Positions 35,614 to 43,795 of a stretch of 64,000 bases of DNA are shown in pieces (within the stretch, counting starts at the first letter, position 1; every line of letters begins with the position of its first letter). A program made the position numbers and the translations under genes. The DNA comes from an uncultured Ellagibacter sp. Lineage in GTDB: Bacteria > Actinomycetota > Coriobacteriia > Coriobacteriales > Eggerthellaceae. Location: NCBI GenBank assembly GCA_934663775.1, contig CAKUKU010000006.1:1-64000 (forward strand). The letters are read 5' to 3'. The notes beneath the pieces were generated by a model. It was not told the DNA's origin. It was given only the letters and a program-made list of their open reading frames with translations, and searched no databases.

Positions 35614-36059
35614 AATGTTAATCCTCCCCAAAACCAGGCCCACGAACGGCCCGGGATGTAACGTGGATTGGTGAATACTGAAATGGTATCTGACAGCGTG
35701 CATACCAACTAATATTGTACCAATGGTTCGTGTCATGCGGCGCGCCGATTCCAAGCTTTTCGTACCCAATTTGAGGGGATGAGAAGATTTCAACAGATTG
35801 TCCAAAATTGGGCATACCGTTCGCGGAATTTTTCATGACCTGGGCAAATAGGGACATTCATCATGAAAATCAACCTAACGGGATGAGGATGATTACCCCA
35901 AAACCGACCTGCTGATTCGATTCCAAGACGCGTAATGACTCTAATATGAAACATGCCTTGAGGCGGTGGTTGCCAAGAAGCAGACAGCGGCTTCGGAAGC
36001 GCTCATCGCCGGGTAATGTGGAGAAAGAAATTGGCGAGGGAAAAGGAAGGAAGAAGACT
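35614..36059. other. Divergent control region upstream of the molybdoenzyme operon
   Basis: No gene is visible. It contains an 8-bp inverted repeat CCCAATTT/AAATTGGG (35765-35772 and 35805-35812), the shared box at 35869, a leader of about 160 nt, and AAGGAAGG before the ATG at 36060. Confidence 0.5.
35869..35896 (+). promoter_or_regulatory. Shared 7-5-7 box upstream of the molybdoenzyme operon
   Basis: ATCAACC-TAACG-GGATGAG at 35869-35887: the left half is identical to the other boxes, the right half matches GGTTGAT at 5 of 7 positions with the same 5-bp spacer. GATTAC follows after 3 bp and is a weak -10 in the same register as at the transporter and zinc-ribbon promoters. Confidence 0.55.
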
Positions 36060-38375
36060 ATGGCATATGGTAAGCAGTGGCGTACCGAGCTCGAAGACGG
36101 TACCGTAGTCACTCGTAGCAACACTTGGTCTCCTCCGGGATCTCACCCGGTTGGATACGGTGTCAAGGTCGTTACGAAGGGCGATCAGCTCATCCGTATT
36201 GAGGGCGACGACGATAACCCGATCACCACTGGTCGCGTTAACGCCATGAACCTGGCTCTTCGCGAGTACACCCACTCTCCGAATCGCGTCATCTACCCGA
36301 TGAAGCGTGCGTTCGAAGATCGCGGCAAGGACAAGTGGGAGCGCACCACTTGGGACGAGGCAATGGACACGATCTGCGAGAAGGTCCGTTACTTCCAGAA
36401 CACCTACGGCCCCGAGTCCATCGTTTGCTTCGGTGGTACCGGCCGTGAGGCTTGCATCTACTACTACGCGCTGACGTTCTCCGTTCTGCAGTCCCCCAAC
36501 TGCTGCTACACGCAGTCCGGCTGGTCCTGCTACGGTCCTCGTTGCTCCATCTCTGACTACGTGCTCGGCGCAGGCTATCCTGAGCTCGACTACGCTGGTC
36601 ATCTGCCCGGTTCTTATCATGACCCGCGTTACACGCTGTCCAAGTGGGTTGTGGTTTGGGGCAAGGAGCCGCTGCCCTCCAACGGCGACGGTTTCTTCGG
36701 CCACTGCCTCGTCGACATGATGAAGCTTGGCACGCACATCATCTCCGTTGACCCCCGCGTCACCTGGGTCGGTGCTCATGATGGCAACATCAACCTGCAG
36801 GTTCGCCCGCAGACCGACACGGCTCTCGCACTCGGCCTCATCAACCTCCTCTTCGAGAACGATGAGTACGATCATGAGTTCGTCGAGAACTGGATCTACG
36901 GCGTTGACGAGCTGAAGGCTCGCGCCGCTGAGTATCCCGTGGACAAGGTCGCCGAGATCACCACGGTCGACGCTGAGGACATCAAGCGCGTCGCCCACAT
37001 CATCGGCACCGAGCGTCCTATCGGTTGGGCTTGGGGTCTGGCATTCGACCAGAACAAGAACGGCGTTCAGCTGTCCCAGGCATTCATCATCTTGGCTGCT
37101 ATGTGCGGTTCTATCGACCGTCCTGGCGGACTTACCCTTGGTCCTCCGTCGGCACTTCTCGGCAAGTGGCGCATGGAGCAGCGCGGCGCTATGACCGACG
37201 ACGTTTGGTCGAAGCGTATCGGTGCTGCGCAGTGGCCTGGCCTGTCCACCGGCATGGCTACCACCCAGCCTGACGAGACCCTGAACACCATGGAGACGGA
37301 TCAGCCGTACGCTCTGAAGATGGGCTGGTTCAACAGCTCCAACTTCCTGACGCCGACCTGCTCTGCTCAGCCGAAGCGTTGGCACAAGGCTCTCCAGAAG
37401 CTCGAGTTCGTTGTCATCCAGGACCTCACCCAGACGCCGACTTCCATGGCTCTCGGTGACTACTTCCTGCCCATGTCCACCTGGGCTGAGCATGATGGCA
37501 TCGTTCTCACCCACTACGGCCGCAACACCGTGTTCATGGGCCCCATGAACAAGGCTCTCACGGTTGGCGAGTGCAAGTCCGACATCGAGATCTGCCTCAT
37601 GTTCGGTCAGCGCCTCAACCCCGAGTGGTGGCCGTGGTACAAGCCTGCAGACGGCAAGTCGCTTGACCTCCCCGCGCTGCAGCAGGCAGTCGAAGACTTC
37701 TTCAGCGATCAGCTCAAGGAGCTTGGCTTCGACTGGAAGACCTTCCAGGAGCTCGGCCTTTACCAGCCTGGTGCTCATGGCTTCGAGTACGAGAAGTACG
37801 AGAAGGGCATGCTCCGCTTCGACGGCGCTCCCGGCTTCAACACCATTACCGGCCAGATCGAAGCCTACTCGATTCTTTACGAATCCTGGGGCGAGGATCC
37901 GCTGCCGTACTACGAGGAGCCGAACTACAGCCCGATCAGCAAGCCCGACTTGGCTGATCAGTATCCTCTGATCACCACCTCTGGCGCTCGTCGCTACAGC
38001 TCCTTCCACTCCGAGCATCGTCATGTTCCTTCGCTTCGCCAGATCGATCCGTGGCCGTGGTGCCAGATCAATCCGGAAACCGCTAAGGCATACGACGTGA
38101 CCGACGGTGACTGGATTGAGGTCTACAACATGTTCGGCGAGGCTCGCTTCAAGGCTGAGATCACGCCGGTCATGAAGCCCGGTATCCTCATGTGCGCACA
38201 TGGTTGGTGGTTCCCTGAGCAGGACGGCGAAGAGCCCAACCTGTTCGGCGTTTGGAAGTCCAACTTCAACAGCCTCGTGCCGCATCAGAACATTGGTAAG
38301 CTTGGCTTTGGCGCTCCGTACAAGGGTGTTATGTGCAACATCCGCCGCGTCCATAGCCTGAACTCCGACGACTAA
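36060..38375 (+). CDS. DMSO-reductase-family molybdopterin enzyme, large subunit, lacking Fe-S ligands
   Basis: A 771-aa cytoplasmic bis-MGD enzyme without a Tat signal. It keeps family landmarks: WSPPGSHPVGYGVK near residue 23, NRVIYPMKR (75-83), QSGWSCYGPR (152-161; Ser156/Cys157 are candidate Mo-ligand positions), VVVWGKEP, and the C-terminal MGD-binding LITTSGARRYSSFHSEHR. Residues 1-105 contain no cysteine, so the N-terminal [4Fe-4S] motif (C-x2-C-x3-C...C) of the family is gone: the places read S, Y and N. Pyrogallol transhydroxylase alpha also lacks this cluster (known). The reaction may be hydroxyl transfer, hydration or another redox-neutral step on an aromatic, but the substrate is unknown. 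AAGGAAGG precedes the ATG. Codons indicate very high expression. The small-subunit gene follows 17 nt later. Confidence 0.88.
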   Translation: MAYGKQWRTELEDGTVVTRSNTWSPPGSHPVGYGVKVVTKGDQLIRIEGDDDNPITTGRVNAMNLALREYTHSPNRVIYPMKRAFEDRGKDKWERTTWDEAMDTICEKVRYFQNTYGPESIVCFGGTGREACIYYYALTFSVLQSPNCCYTQSGWSCYGPRCSISDYVLGAGYPELDYAGHLPGSYHDPRYTLSKWVVVWGKEPLPSNGDGFFGHCLVDMMKLGTHIISVDPRVTWVGAHDGNINLQVRPQTDTALALGLINLLFENDEYDHEFVENWIYGVDELKARAAEYPVDKVAEITTVDAEDIKRVAHIIGTERPIGWAWGLAFDQNKNGVQLSQAFIILAAMCGSIDRPGGLTLGPPSALLGKWRMEQRGAMTDDVWSKRIGAAQWPGLSTGMATTQPDETLNTMETDQPYALKMGWFNSSNFLTPTCSAQPKRWHKALQKLEFVVIQDLTQTPTSMALGDYFLPMSTWAEHDGIVLTHYGRNTVFMGPMNKALTVGECKSDIEICLMFGQRLNPEWWPWYKPADGKSLDLPALQQAVEDFFSDQLKELGFDWKTFQELGLYQPGAHGFEYEKYEKGMLRFDGAPGFNTITGQIEAYSILYESWGEDPLPYYEEPNYSPISKPDLADQYPLITTSGARRYSSFHSEHRHVPSLRQIDPWPWCQINPETAKAYDVTDGDWIEVYNMFGEARFKAEITPVMKPGILMCAHGWWFPEQDGEEPNLFGVWKSNFNSLVPHQNIGKLGFGAPYKGVMCNIRRVHSLNSDD

Positions 38376-38392
38376 GAAAGGAAGTGGCATAA

Positions 38393-38752
38393 ATGGCAGA
38401 TCAGAAGTACGCACTGCTGGTAGACTACACGTACTACTCCGGTAACCATGCCGCCGAGATCGGCTGCAAAGAAGAGCTTGGCCTTCCTCTCGAACAGTTC
38501 GGTATCAAGGAAGTTCAGGTTGGTCCCTTCAAGAAGGGCGAAGGTAATGACGGCGACGCTTGGGAGTGGTTCTACATTCCTTGCCCGACGTCCATCTTCT
38601 CCGAGCATTGGGGAACCAATGGCGACAAGGCCGGCCAGCGTCCGCTCGCTGTGCAGGTCGACGAGTCCGCTTCGATGTACTACGGTACCCTCGAGGACAT
38701 GATCGCCAAGATGGCAGAGTTCGATCGTCCGATGGTTCTCTTCCAGCTCTAA
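38393..38752 (+). CDS. Degenerate ferredoxin-like small subunit without cluster cysteines
   Basis: A 119-aa protein whose start DYTYYSGNHAAEIGCKEE follows the pattern D-Y-x-x-C-x-G-C-x-x-C-x-x-x-C-K-E-E of two-cluster ferredoxin subunits, but with Tyr, Asn and Ala in place of three cysteines. The spacing IKEVQVGPF, FYIPCPT and YGTLEDMIAKMAE also fits such subunits, yet the later cysteine pairs are replaced too. Only Cys25 and Cys64 remain. Thus the fold seems kept but both [4Fe-4S] clusters are lost. It is cotranscribed with the large subunit and probably forms a structural partner. GAAAGGAAG precedes the ATG. Confidence 0.82.
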   Translation: MADQKYALLVDYTYYSGNHAAEIGCKEELGLPLEQFGIKEVQVGPFKKGEGNDGDAWEWFYIPCPTSIFSEHWGTNGDKAGQRPLAVQVDESASMYYGTLEDMIAKMAEFDRPMVLFQL

Positions 38753-38775
38753 CTCTTTAGTGTGTTATGATGTGC

Positions 38776-38801
38776 GTGGTCGCTGGGGAACCAGCGGCCA
38801 C
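38776..38801 (+). promoter_or_regulatory. Intercistronic hairpin in the molybdoenzyme operon
   Basis: GTGG-T-CGCTGG, loop GGAA, CCAGCG-G-CCAC: 11 pairs with one wobble and a GNRA-type tetraloop, no T tract. It lies in the 83-bp gap before the third gene and may set differential mRNA stability. Confidence 0.6.
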
Positions 38802-38835
38802 CGCATCGTGAGAAAGACCAATAAGGAGGGATAAC

Positions 38836-39111
38836 ATGACCCGCGATGAATTCTTTGAGCTCGACGCAGCTGCTGCAGCTGCTGAGCTGAACGCAGGCCT
38901 CGAGGCTGGCAAGAGCAAGGACGAAGTCCTCGCCGATCACGGCATTGCTCAGGCCGACCTGATGAAGGCTCAGATCTTCTTCGTGAAGGATAAGTTCATT
39001 GCTCGCGCTTGGGGTGGCTACACCTCCACGAAGCGCACCGGCAATGAGGCTGGCGACACCGCTAACGGTGTTGGCGACTCCGATCCTTCGAAGGGCTACA
39101 ACGGCATCTAG
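38836..39111 (+). CDS. Small protein of the molybdoenzyme operon, unknown function
   Basis: A 91-aa protein. Residues 1-60 are helical and Ala-rich with a possible HTH-like pair (KDEVLADHGIAQADLMKAQ); residues 60-91 are Gly/Asp/Thr-rich and probably disordered. It has no cysteines and no membrane helix. AAGGAGGG lies before the ATG. It is the last gene before a strong terminator. It is not a recognised family to me; an assembly chaperone or third subunit is possible. Confidence 0.8.
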   Translation: MTRDEFFELDAAAAAAELNAGLEAGKSKDEVLADHGIAQADLMKAQIFFVKDKFIARAWGGYTSTKRTGNEAGDTANGVGDSDPSKGYNGI

Positions 39112-39155
39112 TTCCTTAGGGGAATGTTTTTCTAGGGGCCTGAAATTAGCTCACT

Positions 39156-39189
39156 AAAGAACCTCTTCTTATGAAGAGGTTCTTTTTTT
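39156..39189 (+). terminator. Molybdoenzyme operon terminator
   Basis: A perfect stem AAAGAACCTCTTC/GAAGAGGTTCTTT with loop TTAT, followed by TTTTT. Confidence 0.96.
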
Positions 39190-39331
39190 GTGCTTTGGCT
39201 TCGATGGTACGAAATTGCGCATACTGTTCCACTAACTTAGCCCAGCTCAATAGCGGTTTTCTCCATGTTAAGATAATTGAGTCAGTTGATATGACAGGCT
39301 GCTTTAACAATTCAAGGAGGGCGCTTTCGAT

Positions 39332-39670
39332 ATGGCTATAACGAACGAAGAGGAGATTCTCGCCGAGGTTGAAGAGCTGGGTCGTTTGACCGAGGCTCAG
39401 GAAGATATTCTATACAACATCGCTTTGAAGCAGGATGAGCTTGGTCGAGAGGCCACGAACCTTCTGCTTGAGAAGGTTGTCGATAGCGAAATCTATCAGC
39501 CGATGATTGACCGCGAGATGCTCACCTACGAGGTGTTCAACAAGGGCGGCAAGCATGAGATAGCCTGCCTGTACGTGACGCTTAAGGGCATGCGCTATTG
39601 CATCATGTACGGCGATGAGATTTCTCCGCGTCGCATGCTTGATCCCGCTGGCTCTCCTCGCCAGAAATAA
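39332..39670 (+). CDS. Hypothetical protein
   Basis: A 112-aa acidic protein. The N-terminal ~55 residues are helical and coiled-coil-like (EEEILAEVEELGRLTEAQED); the C-terminal half is beta-like (EIACLYVTLKGMRYCIMYG). AAGGAGG lies about 11 nt before the ATG. It is an independent unit between two terminators. I do not recognise the family. Confidence 0.7.
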   Translation: MAITNEEEILAEVEELGRLTEAQEDILYNIALKQDELGREATNLLLEKVVDSEIYQPMIDREMLTYEVFNKGGKHEIACLYVTLKGMRYCIMYGDEISPRRMLDPAGSPRQK

Positions 39671-39684
39671 GAAATTTCCGGAAA

Positions 39685-39722
39685 CGGCCCGACTCCCTCG
39701 CGTCGGGCCGCTTTGTCTTTTC
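39685..39722 (+). terminator. Terminator after the 112-aa gene
   Basis: Stem CGGCCCGAC/GTCGGGCCG with an 8-nt loop, followed by CTTTGTCTTTT. Confidence 0.88.
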
Positions 39723-39812
39723 GGCCGATGCGCACCATGCTTGAGGTATGGCATGTGCGAGGTAATTGCTCTACATTAGTCTACGTGTTGGTTGATTGAG
39801 CGAGGTGAGTGC

Positions 39813-42119
39813 ATGCCCGACAGTTTAGGGGTTATAGCCCAATCTGCTAAGTACAAGGCCATTTCGAATCGCAATAAATCGCTTGATGTGAGCAAGCTCG
39901 ACGTCGGCTTTGGCGGCTTTACGCCCATGCCTTTGAACGAGTCGTCCGCAACGCGCGCGCAGGTGGAGTCGGTGGAAGCTCGGCTGCGAAGGCGGCGGGA
40001 GGATTTCGATCGCGCTCAGGCGATTGAGGATGCTCGCGCTTCCGAGCTGCGTGCGTTTGTGGATGGCTTAGGAGTCACCTGGGATTATGTTGTGCTCGAC
40101 GGGGCTTTCGTTCGCGTTGAGAAATGCTCCAATGCGCAGGGGAAGATTATTGTTCCCGAATCAATCGAGGGATTGCCGGTTCGCGTTTTGGCGGCTGATG
40201 CTTGTTCGGGCCTTGACGATGCGACGTCTATCGTCGTACCCGATTCGGTATCGGTGATAGGCGGTTGCGCGTTTCGCTCCTGCAAGCGCCTTGAATCGGC
40301 TGTGCTTCCATATGAGCTGACAACGTTTGAGTCGGATTGGTTCCGCGGGTGCCCTTCACTCGCGATTCTGCGTATGCCAGGGCTTCTCGAGGAGGTCGGG
40401 CCGAGCCTGTTTGACATTCCCAACCTTGAGTATGTTGAGTTCGGCGTCGCGCTTTCCAAGGTCGAGCCGGGCACCTTCCAAAAAAGCAAGCTCGCCCGCA
40501 TTGCAATTGACCCTGACAATCCCTGGCTGCAAACCGATGGCATGGCGATATATTCGTCGGATGCTGCGACATTCATCGCTCTTGCGTGCCCGTGCTCGTC
40601 GTATTCGGTGGCACCTACCTGCACGACGCTGAGCAGGAAGGCGTTCAGTTCCTTTGGCGAGCTGGCCGAAGTGGAGCTTCCTTCATGCATCAAGACAATC
40701 GAACCCTATGCGCTCTCGCGCACGGGAGTGCGAACCTTCGATGCGCCTCCTGCGCTAGAAGAGCTCGGGGAGCGCGCGTTTTTCTTCTGCAAGTCGCTCG
40801 AGGCGGTGACGTTGAACGAGGGGCTGCGCGTAATCGGTCCCGATGCATTCAGCAACACGGCGATCAAGGAACTTCGCATACCGCGAACTGCTCGGGAGAT
40901 CGGCTATCCGATTGCCGCGAAGACGGGGCTTATATATTCAGGTGCCGAAGCAACGCTGACTATGGAGCCTGGTTCCGACATGCTTGTGCTTGACGATTCG
41001 GGTGCATTATATGAGAAGGTTGCTGACGGTTTGCGCCTGCTGCGCCTGTTCGATGGCGAAGCGAAACGCTTCACCGCAGCGGCGGGCACGAGGGAAGTCG
41101 TCGAAGGGGCATTTTCCGGGCATACGATGCTCGAGGAGGTCACCTTGCCCGAAGGCGTCCGCGTTATCGGAGCTTCCGCGTTCAAGGGCTGTCGTGCGCT
41201 CAGGTGCGTCATCTTTCCCGAGGGCCTTCAGGAGATAGGTGCCGAAGCGCTTATGGACACCGCGCTCGAATCGATCCATATCCCTGCATCGCTCACGAAA
41301 ATCGGGGAGAACGCGCTTGTCACCTACAACGCGCACAACGGAAAGCGTCCGCCGACGCTGCACGAGGTTACGGTCGGCGAGGGCAATGCGCGCTACGAGG
41401 CGAAAGGCGGAATGTTGCTTGAGAAGTGGAGTAACGGCCAGGCCCGCGTTGTGGTGAACACCGACGTGGAAGAGTGCGTGCGCATTCCCGAAGAGGTTGT
41501 GGCCATAGCGCCCTACGCCTTCAACGGCGATCGCCATATTCGGGAGCTGTACCTGTCGGACCGCATCAAGCTTGTGGGGATGCGCGGGCTTGCGGTGCAG
41601 TGCTTCATCGAGCGTATCCACATCGATCTAGAGGAGTCTATCGATGGCCACGCGAGCTTCGACATTCGCTTTCCCGAGGTCGATCGAAGCGTCAAGCAGA
41701 TCGAGCTTGCATTCAGCGTGCCCGACCATGTGAGCGTGGAGGCGATCTTCGACCATTACGACGGTTCGATTGTGAGCGGGTCGAGCTACGATGCAATGGA
41801 AGACGGCGGAATCGGCATCTACGATCAGAGCAAGATGATCATCGCGCGTTTGAAAGACCCGGTGCTTATGACAAGCTCGAACAAGAGCATGTGCGACCGT
41901 GTGATGCGCAACAACCTCATCGACATCGTCGTGGCGGCAGCGCGTCACGACGATCGCCAAATTGTGGATGACTTGCTTGATTTGGGGTATCTCACCAGGG
42001 ATAATATCGATATCGCGGTCGAACGCGCGGGGGATGTGCAGGATGCTGCGATGACGGGGTACTTACTCGAGGTGAAGCGCCGCTTCTTCGGGCGCCAGCT
42101 TCTGGACTTCGACTTGTAG
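39813..42119 (+). CDS. Cytoplasmic BspA-type leucine-rich-repeat protein
   Basis: A 768-aa protein with no signal peptide or membrane helix. After a charged N-terminal helix (RAQVESVEARLRRRREDFDR), LRR_5/BspA-like repeats run from about residue 110 to 620 (IVVPDSVSVIGGCAFRSC, VTLPEGVRVIGASAFKGC, IHIPASLTKIGENAL). The last ~150 residues are different and helical (DDRQIVDDLLDLGYLTRDNI), ankyrin-like at best. The lack of an export signal contrasts with the SLH-anchored LRR protein at 20.9 kb. It is the first gene of an operon with a VWA protein and a MoxR ATPase, so it may be their substrate-recognition or sensor subunit. GAGGTGAG precedes the ATG. Confidence 0.8.
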   Translation: MPDSLGVIAQSAKYKAISNRNKSLDVSKLDVGFGGFTPMPLNESSATRAQVESVEARLRRRREDFDRAQAIEDARASELRAFVDGLGVTWDYVVLDGAFVRVEKCSNAQGKIIVPESIEGLPVRVLAADACSGLDDATSIVVPDSVSVIGGCAFRSCKRLESAVLPYELTTFESDWFRGCPSLAILRMPGLLEEVGPSLFDIPNLEYVEFGVALSKVEPGTFQKSKLARIAIDPDNPWLQTDGMAIYSSDAATFIALACPCSSYSVAPTCTTLSRKAFSSFGELAEVELPSCIKTIEPYALSRTGVRTFDAPPALEELGERAFFFCKSLEAVTLNEGLRVIGPDAFSNTAIKELRIPRTAREIGYPIAAKTGLIYSGAEATLTMEPGSDMLVLDDSGALYEKVADGLRLLRLFDGEAKRFTAAAGTREVVEGAFSGHTMLEEVTLPEGVRVIGASAFKGCRALRCVIFPEGLQEIGAEALMDTALESIHIPASLTKIGENALVTYNAHNGKRPPTLHEVTVGEGNARYEAKGGMLLEKWSNGQARVVVNTDVEECVRIPEEVVAIAPYAFNGDRHIRELYLSDRIKLVGMRGLAVQCFIERIHIDLEESIDGHASFDIRFPEVDRSVKQIELAFSVPDHVSVEAIFDHYDGSIVSGSSYDAMEDGGIGIYDQSKMIIARLKDPVLMTSSNKSMCDRVMRNNLIDIVVAAARHDDRQIVDDLLDLGYLTRDNIDIAVERAGDVQDAAMTGYLLEVKRRFFGRQLLDFDL

Positions 42120-42128
42120 GGGGGAGCA

Positions 42129-43769
42129 ATGCCTGCGCAGGAGACGATCGCCGATGCGAAGCTTGCGCGTCGCGCGCGCGAGGACGAGCTGGCCAGCGAC
42201 ATCCTAGAGGAGTGCCGCGTCCAGCTGATGTTGAAGTTCCGCTTCCTTGACATGGCGCTTTGGCGCATGGAGAACATGCCCGTGCGCGCGGGGGCGCGTT
42301 ACGCGCTCGTAACCGACGCAACCCGCGTCGCGTTCGACCCGCCGCGCGTGATCGCTCGATTCGAGGAGGGCTTCGATGAGCTCATCCGCGACTACCTGCA
42401 TATGGTGATGCACTGCGTGTTTCGCCATCCCTTCGACAAGGATCACCGCAATCGCCAGGCGTGGAACCTAACCTGCGACATCATCGCGGAGAGCGTGGCG
42501 CTCGACATGTGCGCGGGGCGCTTCGCCTCGCCCGACGACGCAGCGCGCATTGAAGCGCTCGACAAGATAAAGATGCTTACGGGAAGCCTTCTTCCGAATA
42601 AGGTGTATGCGCTGGTGAAGGCCATGGTGCAAACGCCTTCGGGGCAGCAATACATGGGGATGGGGCGCTCCGTGTTGAACGATTGGTTCGCGCTGTTCGA
42701 GCGCGATGACCATTCAGCGTGGCCCGCGAACGTCGACGAGAACGCGCCCGCTGAGCGCAACAAGAAGCTCGAGCCCGAGGAAATGAGCGAGCGCGACCCC
42801 GGCGAGGCGCCCGAGCCGGACGACGCGGAGCTCGAGAGCGCGGGCGGGGCCGATGAGCCGACCGACGCGGAAGACGACAGGAAAAGTTCTCAGGTTGAGC
42901 AGACGGAAGACGATGCCGAGGATGCCGAAGATGAAGGCGACGGCGAGAACGCCGATCCTGCGCCCGTGACCGAGCAGGACTCCGAGCGTGAGCATTCCGA
43001 GGACGATGAGGCTGAGCGCGAGTGGGAGGAAATCTCCAAGGAAATCGAGATGAACCTCGAGACCTTCTCGAAGGAATGGGGACGCGAATCAGACAGCCTG
43101 ATGCAGCATCTGGCTGTGGCGAACCGAAAGGTATACGACTACACGGAGTTCCTGCGCAAGTTCATGACGATAAACGAGGAAATGCTGCTCAACCAGGACG
43201 AATTCGACTACATCTATTACACCTACGGCATGGAGCTTTACGGAAACATGCCGCTTGTCGAGCCTTTGGAGTACAAGGAAACCGACCGCGTGCGCGAGTT
43301 CGTGATCGCGATCGACACGTCGGGCTCGGTGCGGGGCGACTTGGTGCGGCGCTTCATCGAGCACACCTTCGACATCCTGAAGGAATCGGAAACGTACACG
43401 ACGGACGTGAACGTGCATATCGTGCAATGCGACGCGCGCGTGCAGTCCGACACGCGGATCGCCGACATCGCCGAAGTCGACAAGCTCATGGAGAATTTCG
43501 TGATCAGAGGATTCGGTGGGACGGACTTCCGCCCCGTGTTCGACTACGTCGAGACGCTGCGGGAGCGCGGCGAGCTTACGGAAATGAAGGGGCTGATCTA
43601 TTTCACGGACGGCCTGGGGAACTTTCCCGAAAAGCCGCCCAATTACGATACGGCGTTCGTGTTCATGGAAGAGGAGGGGCGCGACCTGCCGCCGGTGCCG
43701 CCCTGGGCGATGAAAGTGGTTATCGATGAGGCGGGCATCAATCGGTTCAAAAGCCAAGGCGTCCGCTAG
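42129..43769 (+). CDS. DUF2201-type protein: pseudo-metallopeptidase domain plus VWA-like domain
   Basis: A 546-aa cytoplasmic protein. The N-terminal domain has the DUF2201 pattern (DYLHMVMHCVFRHPF at about residue 88, then QAWNLTCDIIAESVALD). In zincins of this kind the motif is H-E-x-x-H; here it is His91-Met-Val-Met-His95, so the catalytic Glu is missing. A very acidic linker spans about 210-310. The VWA-like domain has the MIDAS motif VIAIDTSGS near residue 395, the distal Thr in GFGGTDFRP, and YFTDGLG. Such VWA proteins act as adaptors for MoxR AAA+ ATPases. It starts 9 nt after the LRR gene, with a GGGGGGAG ribosome-binding site. Confidence 0.85.
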   Translation: MPAQETIADAKLARRAREDELASDILEECRVQLMLKFRFLDMALWRMENMPVRAGARYALVTDATRVAFDPPRVIARFEEGFDELIRDYLHMVMHCVFRHPFDKDHRNRQAWNLTCDIIAESVALDMCAGRFASPDDAARIEALDKIKMLTGSLLPNKVYALVKAMVQTPSGQQYMGMGRSVLNDWFALFERDDHSAWPANVDENAPAERNKKLEPEEMSERDPGEAPEPDDAELESAGGADEPTDAEDDRKSSQVEQTEDDAEDAEDEGDGENADPAPVTEQDSEREHSEDDEAEREWEEISKEIEMNLETFSKEWGRESDSLMQHLAVANRKVYDYTEFLRKFMTINEEMLLNQDEFDYIYYTYGMELYGNMPLVEPLEYKETDRVREFVIAIDTSGSVRGDLVRRFIEHTFDILKESETYTTDVNVHIVQCDARVQSDTRIADIAEVDKLMENFVIRGFGGTDFRPVFDYVETLRERGELTEMKGLIYFTDGLGNFPEKPPNYDTAFVFMEEEGRDLPPVPPWAMKVVIDEAGINRFKSQGVR

Positions 43770-43795
43770 CTGCGGCGCGTGAAAGGATGGGCACA

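Noticed and set aside
35620..36059. A molybdenum-cofactor riboswitch upstream of the molybdoenzyme
   Set aside because: I could not recognise the conserved Moco-motif pairing; the region shows only small inverted repeats and the shared box.
39294..39300. A fifth copy of the 7-5-7 box before the 112-aa gene
   Set aside because: Only the right half (AGTTGAT) matches; the left half does not.
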